A stretch of DNA of 64,000 bases from an uncultured Hungatella sp. (GTDB lineage: Bacteria; Bacillota; Clostridia; Lachnospirales; Lachnospiraceae): assembly GCA_947089145.1 (NCBI GenBank), contig CAMUJH010000017.1:1-64000 (forward strand). The letters run 5' to 3'. Each line of letters starts with the position of its first letter. The first letter of the stretch is position 1. The notes under the pieces were generated by a model. The model did no database searches and had not been told where the DNA came from. It saw only the letters and a program-made list of their open reading frames with translations. This document shows, piece by piece, positions 52,219 to 57,977 of the stretch. The position numbers and the translations under genes are program-made.

Positions 52219-52401
52219 TTAGGAGGAAACTAATTCAAGGGAATGAAAAGCCTCCTCTTTTTCTTCCAAGCCGCAGGCCCTCTCCATGGCGTATAAGTAA
52301 CAGTCTTTTCTGGTTGGGAAAAAACCAGGGTTAAATTCAATTTCTTTTATGATGTCAACACCAGACACGACGTCTATGTAATGGGCTTCAAACCGATACA
52401 T
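52219..52401 (-). CDS. Small phage protein, 60 aa
   Basis: From ATG 52401 with GGAGG 9 bases upstream. The sequence 'MYRFEAHYIDVVSGVDIIKE' followed by 'PTRKDCYLYAMERACGLEEK' is soluble and mixed alpha/beta. No family is recognised. It starts with the same three residues (MYR) as the 109-aa gene upstream in the operon and is the last early gene before the long non-coding region. A regulatory or accessory replication role is conceivable but unsupported. Confidence 0.6.
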   Translation of the reverse strand: MYRFEAHYIDVVSGVDIIKEIEFNPGFFPTRKDCYLYAMERACGLEEKEEAFHSLELVSS

Positions 52402-52418
52402 TCTGCATTACCTCCATG

Positions 52419-52700
52419 TCAAATGGGATCATCAGCGCCGGGGGCGGTGCAAAGTTCCGAATCGCAGGTGTACCGCATACAGCCGGATGAATCCCGCCAA
52501 ACGGCCTTCGGACAGTTCCAGCAGGAGTCGCAAGGACATTCATAATTATCCGTCCAGGCAGTAAAGTCCTTATCCGTCCAGAAATAAAATCCATTCGTCG
52601 TAAAGCGCCGGATGCTCATGGAGCCGTCCGTATGGAGTACCAGGTAACGGTCGGTTTCAGTCGGCAGGTCATTGGGGTTTTTTATGATGTCGTGCCACAT
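52419..52700 (-). CDS. Small cysteine-rich phage protein, DUF551-like
   Basis: A 93-aa protein from ATG 52700 (AGAGGAGG 9 bases upstream; the in-frame start at 52751 lacks one). The first half, 'NDLPTETDRYLVLHTDGSMS' and 'GFYFWTDKDFTAWTDNY', resembles the DUF551 pattern (L-P then a display-like strand and a W). The second half has eight cysteines in 'ECPCDSCWNCPKAVW' and after, which may bind zinc. The 5' end abuts the stop of the 109-aa gene, so the two are coupled. Confidence 0.65.
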   Translation of the reverse strand: MWHDIIKNPNDLPTETDRYLVLHTDGSMSIRRFTTNGFYFWTDKDFTAWTDNYECPCDSCWNCPKAVWRDSSGCMRYTCDSELCTAPGADDPI

Positions 52701-52701
52701 A

Positions 52702-53031
52702 TTAAACAGCCTCCTCTCTGACCGGGTCTTTGTCAAGGTATCCGTGCTCATGGAGCCACGGAAGGCTTAAATGAATAACCTCTTCCTTGCGTTCCGGATA
52801 AACGAGATCTAAGTCGGGCTTTTGGGACACAAGCAGGTAAACCTGGTTTCCCCAGCGGTCATAAACGACCTTGAAGGAGTCAGGACGTTCCTTGAAACAG
52901 AGATAGCAGGTATCGGAGCGGGAATAATAGCCGAATTGGCATTGTCTGATGGGAGGGAGATCCCGAATGCCGGCGAACTCCTTCACTAACTGATACATCT
53001 TAGTCTTGTTGATTTTCTTGAATCTGTACAT
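52702..53031 (-). CDS. Phage early protein, 109 aa
   Basis: First gene of the - strand operon. The ATG at 53031 has GGAAGGA 4-5 bases upstream. The sequence contains 'MYQLVKEFAGIRDLPPIRQC', 'SDTCYLCFKERPDSFKVVYD' and 'RWGNQVYLLVSQKPDLDLVY'; it is soluble with a C-x-x-C pair. No family is recognised. It lies about 210 bases downstream of a consensus promoter, behind a structured leader. It overlaps nothing but ends one base past the next gene's start. It is a candidate for an early regulator or excision factor, without direct evidence. Confidence 0.65.
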   Translation of the reverse strand: MYRFKKINKTKMYQLVKEFAGIRDLPPIRQCQFGYYSRSDTCYLCFKERPDSFKVVYDRWGNQVYLLVSQKPDLDLVYPERKEEVIHLSLPWLHEHGYLDKDPVREEAV

Positions 53032-53075
53032 AAATCCTTCCTTTCTGCCAGAAACCCGTATAAGAGCGGATCTGC

Positions 53076-53233
53076 GGCCCTTGAAAATAATTATTGTACA
53101 AGGGCCCGAAATATGGTAGAATAAGGATTGTCGAGAAACTTATTACTACCATTTTGCCGGGCCCGCTACTACCGGTAGAGTAGCAGCTTGGTGCTTGTAG
53201 GGGGAGGCATCTTTGCAGGAATGCAAGGGTGCC
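53076..53233. promoter_or_regulatory. Structured leader with competing hairpins
   Basis: H1: GGGCCCG (53102-53108), ATGGTAG (53113-53119) and AATAAG (53120-53125) pair with CTTATT (53139-53144), CTACCAT (53146-53152) and CGGGCCC (53158-53164). H0: GGCCCTTG (53076-53083) pairs with CAAGGGCC (53099-53106), sharing bases with H1, so only one can form. H2: GCTACT/AGTAGC (53165-53184). H3: GGCATCTTTGCA/TGCAAGGGTGCC (53206-53233), which needs two G-U pairs and so fits + strand RNA best. Confidence 0.6.
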
Positions 53234-53249
53234 GTTTTCCTATAAGTCT

Positions 53250-53278
53250 ATTATAATACGAAAATATCGCATTGTCAA
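53250..53278 (-). promoter_or_regulatory. Consensus sigma-A promoter of the phage operon
   Basis: On the - strand TTGACA (53278-53273), 17 bases, TATAAT (53255-53250). It is a perfect promoter reading towards the phage genes. The first operator (53257-53271) lies within the spacer, so a bound repressor would block polymerase. Confidence 0.8.
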
Positions 53279-53301
53279 TCAATATATGCGAAAGTATCGC
53301 A
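53257..53301. promoter_or_regulatory. Two phage operators for an XRE repressor
   Basis: TACGAAAATATCGCA (53257-53271) and the palindrome TGCGAAAGTATCGCA (53287-53301) share TRCGAAARTATCGCA and lie 30 bases apart, about three helical turns. The second ends 17 bases before the first XRE gene and would cover a weak + strand promoter (TTGTCA at 53272). This is a lambda-like divergent control region. Confidence 0.72.
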
Positions 53302-53317
53302 TATAAATGGAGCATTT

Positions 53318-53665
53318 ATGAGGATATATGATAGAATTTACGAATTATGTAAAGTTAATAAACTTAATGGAAAAGAGTTAGGAGAATTATTGGGACTAAA
53401 AAAAACTCCTATGACGGACTGGAAAAATGGAAAGGCGCAACCAACAGTTGACCAAATAATTAAAATGTGCGAAATATTCTCAATATCTTCGGAATATCTA
53501 CTCTTTGGAAAAGAGGAAAAAAATTTGACTTTTGAGGAACAAAATGTAATAAATGCATATAGACGAGCAAGCCCTAGCATGAAGGAAGCCGCCAGAAAGC
53601 TGCTGGACGTGCCGGAGCAGGAGAGGAAATCATTGACTTACAGCGTTGGAAAAGAAGCCATATGA
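53318..53665 (+). CDS. XRE-family phage repressor, copy 1
   Basis: A 115-aa protein. Residues 1-65 are a helix-turn-helix domain ('NGKELGELLGLKKTPMTDWK', 'PTVDQIIKMCEIFSISSEYL'). The C-terminal 35 residues ('ASPSMKEAARKLLDVPEQER' onward) are almost identical to those of copy 2, including DNA-level identity. It is the first + strand gene beside the operators and most likely represses the phage promoter and itself. No peptidase-type domain is present, so relief would not be by self-cleavage. Confidence 0.85.
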   Translation: MRIYDRIYELCKVNKLNGKELGELLGLKKTPMTDWKNGKAQPTVDQIIKMCEIFSISSEYLLFGKEEKNLTFEEQNVINAYRRASPSMKEAARKLLDVPEQERKSLTYSVGKEAI

Positions 53666-53703
53666 AAAAATGAACTATGGTTATACTGGGCTTAAGTCTT
53701 AGA
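53563..53703 (+). repeat. 141-bp direct repeat, copy 1 (3' end of XRE gene 1)
   Basis: Differs from 54010-54150 at about four of 141 positions. It covers the last 34 codons, the stop and 38 non-coding bases. Confidence 0.9.
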
Positions 53704-53749
53704 CTTGTCAATAAATAAGGTATAATATCGTAAAATAATTGGAGAAACT

Positions 53750-54112
53750 ATGCTCAATTCTATTGAAATTGGAACAAGAATAAAAGAACGCCAAAAAATT
53801 TTAGGATTAAAGCAAAAAGACATTATCGAAAAAGCTGGAATTTCTAAAGCGGCAATTAGTAATTATGTAAATGGAGGAAGGATTCCAGAGGCGGAAGCAC
53901 TATATAAAATCAGTAAAATATTAAATACATCTATGGAATGGTTATTAGTTGGAGAGTCAACAAACGAGAACCTAACAATAGAAGAACAGAAATTATTAGT
54001 AGCTTACCAACGGGCAAGCCCTAGCATGAAGGAAGCCGCCAGAAAGCTGCTGGACGTGCCGGAGCAGGAGAGGAAATCATTGACTTACAGCGTTGGAAAA
54101 GAAGCCATGTGA
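53750..54112 (+). CDS. XRE-family phage repressor, copy 2
   Basis: A 120-aa protein with a helix-turn-helix domain distinct from copy 1 ('IGTRIKERQKILGLKQKDII', 'SKAAISNYVNGGRIPEAEAL', 'MEWLLVG'). Its C-terminal tail ('ASPSMKEAARKLLDVPEQER' and the rest) is nearly the same as in copy 1. TATAAT at 53721-53726 may be its -10. Two repressors with different DNA-binding parts and one tail suggest a switch or a second immunity specificity. Which one binds the operators at 53.26-53.30 kb is unknown. Confidence 0.85.
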   Translation: MLNSIEIGTRIKERQKILGLKQKDIIEKAGISKAAISNYVNGGRIPEAEALYKISKILNTSMEWLLVGESTNENLTIEEQKLLVAYQRASPSMKEAARKLLDVPEQERKSLTYSVGKEAM

Positions 54113-54150
54113 AAAAATAAACTATGGTTATACTGGGCTTAAGCCTTAGA
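54010..54150 (+). repeat. 141-bp direct repeat, copy 2 (3' end of XRE gene 2)
   Basis: Partner of 53563-53703, about 97 percent identical by eye. Recombination between copies would delete XRE gene 2 and leave a hybrid. Confidence 0.9.
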
Positions 54151-54178
54151 TAACATAAAAAACAAAAGAAGAGGGGAA

Positions 54179-54439
54179 ATGAGTATGAGTACAAGCGATC
54201 AGTACGCTAAAATCATAGTCGATATGGCTATGCAATGGGGGTCGTTCCTGATAATCGCCTTATGCGTAGCGGCAGTCGTAGAACTTTTATTGAAGCTGTT
54301 TATAAAGAAAACTTCGGATACGATATCCAAGTCAAAAAACAAGAACCTTATCCTCTTCCTTATGATATTGGGCATGATCGGCGCAATTTTATGGACGATA
54401 AATTACTACAGCTCCCTATGGGGATTCACTGGAACTTGA
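54179..54439 (+). CDS. Small two-helix membrane protein
   Basis: An 86-aa protein with GAGGGGAA before the ATG. Two transmembrane helices are visible ('WGSFLIIALCVAAVVELLL' and 'LILFLMILGMIGAILWTI') separated by a basic, lysine-rich loop. No family is recognised. It follows the repressors on the + strand of the phage, the place of lysogeny or superinfection-exclusion functions. It is probably expressed in the lysogen. Confidence 0.65.
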   Translation: MSMSTSDQYAKIIVDMAMQWGSFLIIALCVAAVVELLLKLFIKKTSDTISKSKNKNLILFLMILGMIGAILWTINYYSSLWGFTGT

Positions 54440-54480
54440 CCAGGGCTTAAAAATTTCTAAGCTTTCTGGAGGTAAAAGCC

Positions 54481-54690
54481 ATGATTATTTATGTAAAACC
54501 TGGCAGAAACAAGAGGCCTGTCTATATAATCGCAGATGGACAAAAGCCAGAGATGGAAGAATCAGAGACGGAAAGAAATGTGAAACAGCTTATGGATGCG
54601 TTTCTTACAGTTTTTAAAGGTATTATGCTTTTTGCCGGAATAATGGCAGTCATAGGCTTTATTGCTGCTGGCATGAGTCTTTCTTTGTGA
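54481..54690 (+). CDS. Small one-helix membrane protein
   Basis: A 69-aa protein with GGAGG 9 bases before the ATG (54471-54475). The N-terminal half is soluble and charged ('IIYVKPGRNKRPVYIIADGQ'), and the C-terminus is a membrane helix ('GIMLFAGIMAVIGFIAAGM'). No family is recognised. It is co-directional with the 86-aa membrane protein and could form a unit with it. Confidence 0.62.
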   Translation: MIIYVKPGRNKRPVYIIADGQKPEMEESETERNVKQLMDAFLTVFKGIMLFAGIMAVIGFIAAGMSLSL

Positions 54691-54791
54691 TTAGAACGAA
54701 AGCTCTAAGAAATGCCATTCCTGATACTTTAAACACTTTATCTTCCAAAGGGCACAAAAAAGCACCGTTTCCGGCGCCTTTTCGTAACCTC

Positions 54792-54820
54792 TTGCATTTT
54801 TCGCGCGAAGATGTTATAAT
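54792..54820 (+). promoter_or_regulatory. Sigma-A promoter for a short RNA
   Basis: TTGCAT (54792-54797), 17 bases, TATAAT (54815-54820). It would start a transcript at about 54827 that ends at the strong terminator at 54910, with no reading frame between. Confidence 0.6.
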
Positions 54821-54826
54821 CAGAAT

Positions 54827-54910
54827 ACCAATCAGGATAATCCTGATTGCCCTATAAGTGAAGAAATAATTGTCCTCAACTTGCCAGGGTCGGAGGACAA
54901 TTATTTTTTA
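54827..54910 (+). ncRNA. Putative small RNA with strong terminator, overlapping a - strand micro-ORF
   Basis: About 84 bases run from the promoter to a 13-bp perfect stem (AATAATTGTCCTC, 54865-54877, with GAGGACAATTATT, 54893-54905) followed by T residues. An upstream hairpin AATCAGGAT/ATCCTGATT (54830-54848) is also present. Its 3' end is antisense to a 24-codon membrane-peptide frame on the - strand. This is the layout of type I toxin-antitoxin RNAs. Not proven. Confidence 0.5.
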
Positions 54911-54975
54911 TGATTGTCTATGTAGGTGAGTGCTGCGAATACTACCAACAGCAAAGTTAAACAGTATATCCATAT
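54901..54975 (-). CDS. Possible type I toxin-like micro-ORF, 24 codons
   Basis: The frame reads 'WIYCLTLLLVVFAALTYIDN' followed by HKK and a stop: one hydrophobic helix with a basic end, as in type I toxins of Firmicutes. GGGAGG lies 6 bases upstream, but the codon at the right distance is ATA (54975); the ATG two bases later is in another frame and gives a non-hydrophobic 22-aa peptide. So the start is doubtful. It overlaps the 3' part of the putative small RNA. The rest of the gap 54976-55071 holds no gene. Confidence 0.35.
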   Translation of the reverse strand: MWIYCLTLLLVVFAALTYIDNHKK

Positions 54976-55071
54976 GGTACACCTCCCTTCTGCTGCGCAG
55001 ATTGGGGAGAGGCAGCCCTACTATTCTTGGTACAATAATTCAGTAAATAATCATAGGACGGAGGCAGTCTG

Positions 55072-55302
55072 ATGAGCACATTGGAGGCAAATTTAGAATT
55101 ACTATCAACAATTCCGGAAGAACATCAAAAAGAAATACAAAGCTACCTTCTAGTAAATTTTTGCGGAACAAATCCCTATAGACCACTTAGCAAAAACAAA
55201 ATATTGTCAGAACTTGCTGAATCAAGGCAATGCTATGCTCAAGGAGAAGGTGAGGAATTCGATAAAGCCCTGGATGAAATTGGTACAAGATATGGCTTAT
55301 AG
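55072..55302 (+). CDS. Antitoxin of a RelE/ParE-type pair
   Basis: A 76-aa acidic, helical protein ('LEANLELLSTIPEEHQKEIQ', 'SELAESRQCYAQGEGEEFDK', ending 'DEIGTRYGL'). GGACGGAGG precedes the ATG. The C-terminal half is the usual form of the helix that wraps the toxin. It overlaps the following toxin gene by 11 bases, which ensures coupled translation. It would neutralise the RelE-like product and repress the operon. Confidence 0.75.
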   Translation: MSTLEANLELLSTIPEEHQKEIQSYLLVNFCGTNPYRPLSKNKILSELAESRQCYAQGEGEEFDKALDEIGTRYGL

Positions 55303-55624
55303 AGTTATAATTATGCCGCCTGCAAAACGCAGGCTGGATATGTATGTATGCTACACAATAGATACATTGAAAAACAGGCAGGCAGCAAAGGACATTTTAG
55401 CGGACGCAAAAGCTACGAAAAAGAAGTTGTCTATTGTAGCGGATTCTCTTAAAATATGTACTCACCCAACATTAAAAAAATATGGATACCGGATAATAAA
55501 ATTTGAGAAACATAAATTTCTTATGGTATATCGGATATATGATAATCTTGTGATTGTTGACGGGATGTTTCATGAATTGCAAGATTATGAGGGGATTTTA
55601 ACCAAAGAACTTCATCTGGAATAA
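55292..55624 (+). CDS. RelE/ParE-family toxin
   Basis: A 110-aa basic protein started at ATG 55292 within the antitoxin's end. 'YRVIIMPPAKRRLDMYVCYT' is the family N-terminus, then 'LKKYGYRIIKFEKHKFLMVY' and 'VDGMFHELQDYEGIL' the C-terminal strands. Such toxins cleave mRNA on the ribosome (RelE) or poison gyrase (ParE). The pair probably stabilises the element in its host. Length is normal and no damage is seen. Confidence 0.82.
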   Translation: MAYRVIIMPPAKRRLDMYVCYTIDTLKNRQAAKDILADAKATKKKLSIVADSLKICTHPTLKKYGYRIIKFEKHKFLMVYRIYDNLVIVDGMFHELQDYEGILTKELHLE

Positions 55625-55645
55625 AATATAGAGATCAGTCAGTAA

Positions 55646-55684
55646 AAATGAGCATTCCGAACAGATGGGATGCTCTTTATTTAA
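55646..55684 (+). terminator. Terminator after the RelE pair
   Basis: AGCATTCC and GGGATGCT pair (one G-U) around a short loop, followed by CTTTATTT. The rest of 55625-55803 shows no gene. Confidence 0.6.
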
Positions 55685-55803
55685 ATGAATTGCCTGATGG
55701 CTATATAAAATCAGATAGTCCGTGCAGTTCTGGTGTTGTAAATTGTGCTGTTGAATTTTACAGCGGATTACGTTATACTGATGACAGAAAGAAGTGAAAC
55801 CTT

Positions 55804-56058
55804 ATGCCCAATCTTAAACCTATTTCTGCTCTGCGAAATTACAGCGAAGTACTCCATGACGTAGCGATAGGAGCTCCTGTTTTTCTAACGAAAAATGGCC
55901 GGGAGCGCTATGCAATTGTCGACATACAGGACTATGAAAAGACACAGGCAGCAATCCGGCTGATGAACGAACTTGAAAAAGGCCGGAGATCTGGAGAAGA
56001 GAGGGGATGGCTGACATTGGAGGCCGTGGAGGAAAACCTAGGATTTTCCCATGAATAA
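55804..56058 (+). CDS. Phd/YefM-type antitoxin
   Basis: An 84-aa protein. 'MPNLKPISALRNYSEVLHDV' and 'APVFLTKNGRERYAIVDIQD' are the conserved DNA-binding half of Phd/YefM antitoxins. The C-terminal helix ('GWLTLEAVEENLGFSHE') would bind the toxin. It overlaps the start of a damaged RelE gene by 8 bases. As its toxin looks dead, it may persist as an antitoxin-only gene. Confidence 0.85.
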   Translation: MPNLKPISALRNYSEVLHDVAIGAPVFLTKNGRERYAIVDIQDYEKTQAAIRLMNELEKGRRSGEERGWLTLEAVEENLGFSHE

Positions 56059-56221
56059 TCCCCATTTACCAAAAGAAACGCAAAATGATTTAGCCGAAAT
56101 TAAAACCTATATCACCAAGGAACTTCGAAACCCGGACGCAGCCCTGGCAACCGTAAGCAGAATCACAAAGAAAATCCGCATCCTGTTTGGTGATGCGCAG
56201 ACAAACGAGACAGACGAATAA
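56051..56221 (+). pseudogene. RelE-family toxin with internal in-frame deletion
   Basis: A 56-codon frame. The first part ('LPKETQNDLAEIKTYITKEL', 'NPDAALATVSRITKKIR') is a RelE/ParE N-terminus. It jumps directly to 'ILFGDAQTNETDE', which is what the family has at its very end (after R-D-Y-L-R). About 45 residues carrying the catalytic strands are missing, so the product should be inactive. The frame is preserved. It overlaps the Phd gene. Confidence 0.7.
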
Positions 56222-56244
56222 CCATATTACAAGAGAGAAGCAAA

Positions 56245-56281
56245 AAAAGAGTATTCCAAATAAACGGAATGCTCTTTATTC
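56245..56281 (+). terminator. Terminator before the integrase gene
   Basis: AAAGAGTATTCC (56247-56258) and GGAATGCTCTTT (56266-56277) form a 12-bp stem with one G-U, followed by ATT. Confidence 0.7.
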
Positions 56282-56311
56282 ATAGCAGCAAAATCAACAG
56301 GAGATGGTATC

Positions 56312-57895
56312 ATGACAGCCATATATCTAAGAAAAAGCCGTGCTGACAGGGAGGCGGAAGCCAGAGGGGAAGGCGAGACTTTAGCCCGGCATGAAAGCAT
56401 ACTGACCGATCTGGCAGATAAGATGGGGCTTGCCATAGGAGCCATTTACAAAGAGCTGGTTTCCGGCGAAACCATTTCGGCCCGGCCAAAGATGCAAAGA
56501 CTTCTCCTTGAAGTCATGCAGGGGAAATGGGACAGCGTCATGGTGATGGAAGTCGAGCGCCTTGCCAGAGGCGACACGAAGGACCAGGGAACCGTAGCCG
56601 AAGCATTTAAATTCAGCGGGACGAAGATCATCACTCCGGCTAAAACCTATGACCCTAATAACGAATTTGATGAAGAGTATTTTGAATTTAACCTGTTTAT
56701 GAGCAGGCGTGAATATAAAGCCATCAACCGACGCATCCAGACGGGCAGGATCGCGGCATTTAAAGATGGATGGTACATAGCCGGTACCGCACCCTATGGG
56801 TATGAGAAGGTAAAACGTAAGGGGGATAAAGGTTACACCCTCCAGATTAAGGAGGAGGAAGCCCGCATTGTGCGGATGATATTCCAGCTTTATATCCATG
56901 GGGAAACCTTGCCGGACGGAACCTGCCGCAGCCTGGGTTCCTACCAGATACGGGATCGCTTAAACTCCCTTCACGTCCCTTCCAGAACGGAAAACCAATG
57001 GTCAGCCTCCAGCATCATGGATATTATCCGAAACCCCACTTACGCAGGTTACCAGAGATGGAGCTGGAGAAAAGTCCAAAAAACCATGGTTGACGGCCAA
57101 ATTATGGAAAGCAGGCCTAAAAATGAAGACTGTCCCAAAGTCCGGGGACGGTTTGAACCCATTATCCCGGAAGATGTCTACAGCAGGGCGCAGGAAATCC
57201 GGAAAAACAAGCCCACCGTCCGCACGGGGACTTCCAACGCCCTCCAGAATCCATTAAGCGGCCTTGTGTACTGCGGTATGTGCCATAGCCTGATGTGCCG
57301 CCAGTTAAGCAATACAAAGACCAATTATGCGGTTCTGCGCTGCCCGAACAGCCAGTGCAAGAATGTCTCCGCCCCACTGGAACTAATTGAAAGAAAGGTT
57401 ATGGAAGGCCTGGGGGAATGGCTGTCTGGATATGAGCTGCAATGGCCCGATACGGCAGGAGAGGAAGACGAAGAAGTCATGGCTGTTTTAAAAGATGCGG
57501 TGAAAAGCATATCCAGCGAAATGGAAAAGATACACAAACAGCTTTCCAATACGTTCGATCTGCTGGAACAAGGAGTCTATGACGTGCATACGTTTCGGGA
57601 AAGGCGGAAGGCGCTGGAGGAGAAAAACAATTCTTTGGAAACGGAACTGGCACAACTGCAAACGGAAATGGAACTAATGGAATCCCAGGAGAAGGCAAGA
57701 CGGGATTTTATCCCCTCTGTCAAAAAGATCGTCGAGGCATATTGGAGCATTGATAACATAGAGGTTCGTAATGCCATGCTAAAAGAGATACTGGATCATG
57801 TAGACTACTGCAAGACGGAACGGAACCGGAAAGGACAGCGGGATTCAGCAAAGTTTACGCTGCATTTTTATCCCAAAATACCGGAAAGCATGTAA
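56312..57895 (+). CDS. Large serine recombinase (integrase/excisionase of the element)
   Basis: A 527-aa protein. The N-terminal resolvase domain has 'MTAIYLRKSRADREAEARGE' with the nucleophilic Ser at position 9 and 'VMEVERLARG' with catalytic Arg. The Recombinase domain follows ('GRIAAFKDGWYIAGTAPYGY', 'NPTYAGYQRWSWRKVQ'). A zinc ribbon ('GLVYCGMCHSLMCRQ' and 'LRCPNSQCKN') near residue 320 and a coiled coil (about 400-450) complete the usual architecture. It would join attP and attB, and excise with a helper protein. It ends 105 bases from the right core, as is normal for such elements. Confidence 0.95.
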   Translation: MTAIYLRKSRADREAEARGEGETLARHESILTDLADKMGLAIGAIYKELVSGETISARPKMQRLLLEVMQGKWDSVMVMEVERLARGDTKDQGTVAEAFKFSGTKIITPAKTYDPNNEFDEEYFEFNLFMSRREYKAINRRIQTGRIAAFKDGWYIAGTAPYGYEKVKRKGDKGYTLQIKEEEARIVRMIFQLYIHGETLPDGTCRSLGSYQIRDRLNSLHVPSRTENQWSASSIMDIIRNPTYAGYQRWSWRKVQKTMVDGQIMESRPKNEDCPKVRGRFEPIIPEDVYSRAQEIRKNKPTVRTGTSNALQNPLSGLVYCGMCHSLMCRQLSNTKTNYAVLRCPNSQCKNVSAPLELIERKVMEGLGEWLSGYELQWPDTAGEEDEEVMAVLKDAVKSISSEMEKIHKQLSNTFDLLEQGVYDVHTFRERRKALEEKNNSLETELAQLQTEMELMESQEKARRDFIPSVKKIVEAYWSIDNIEVRNAMLKEILDHVDYCKTERNRKGQRDSAKFTLHFYPKIPESM

Positions 57896-57977
57896 TAACA
57901 CCTTGCTGGCGAAGAGAAACTGGACTTTATAAAGCGCCAAAGAATACCAGAAAATCAAAAAATGATGTCGGATATAA

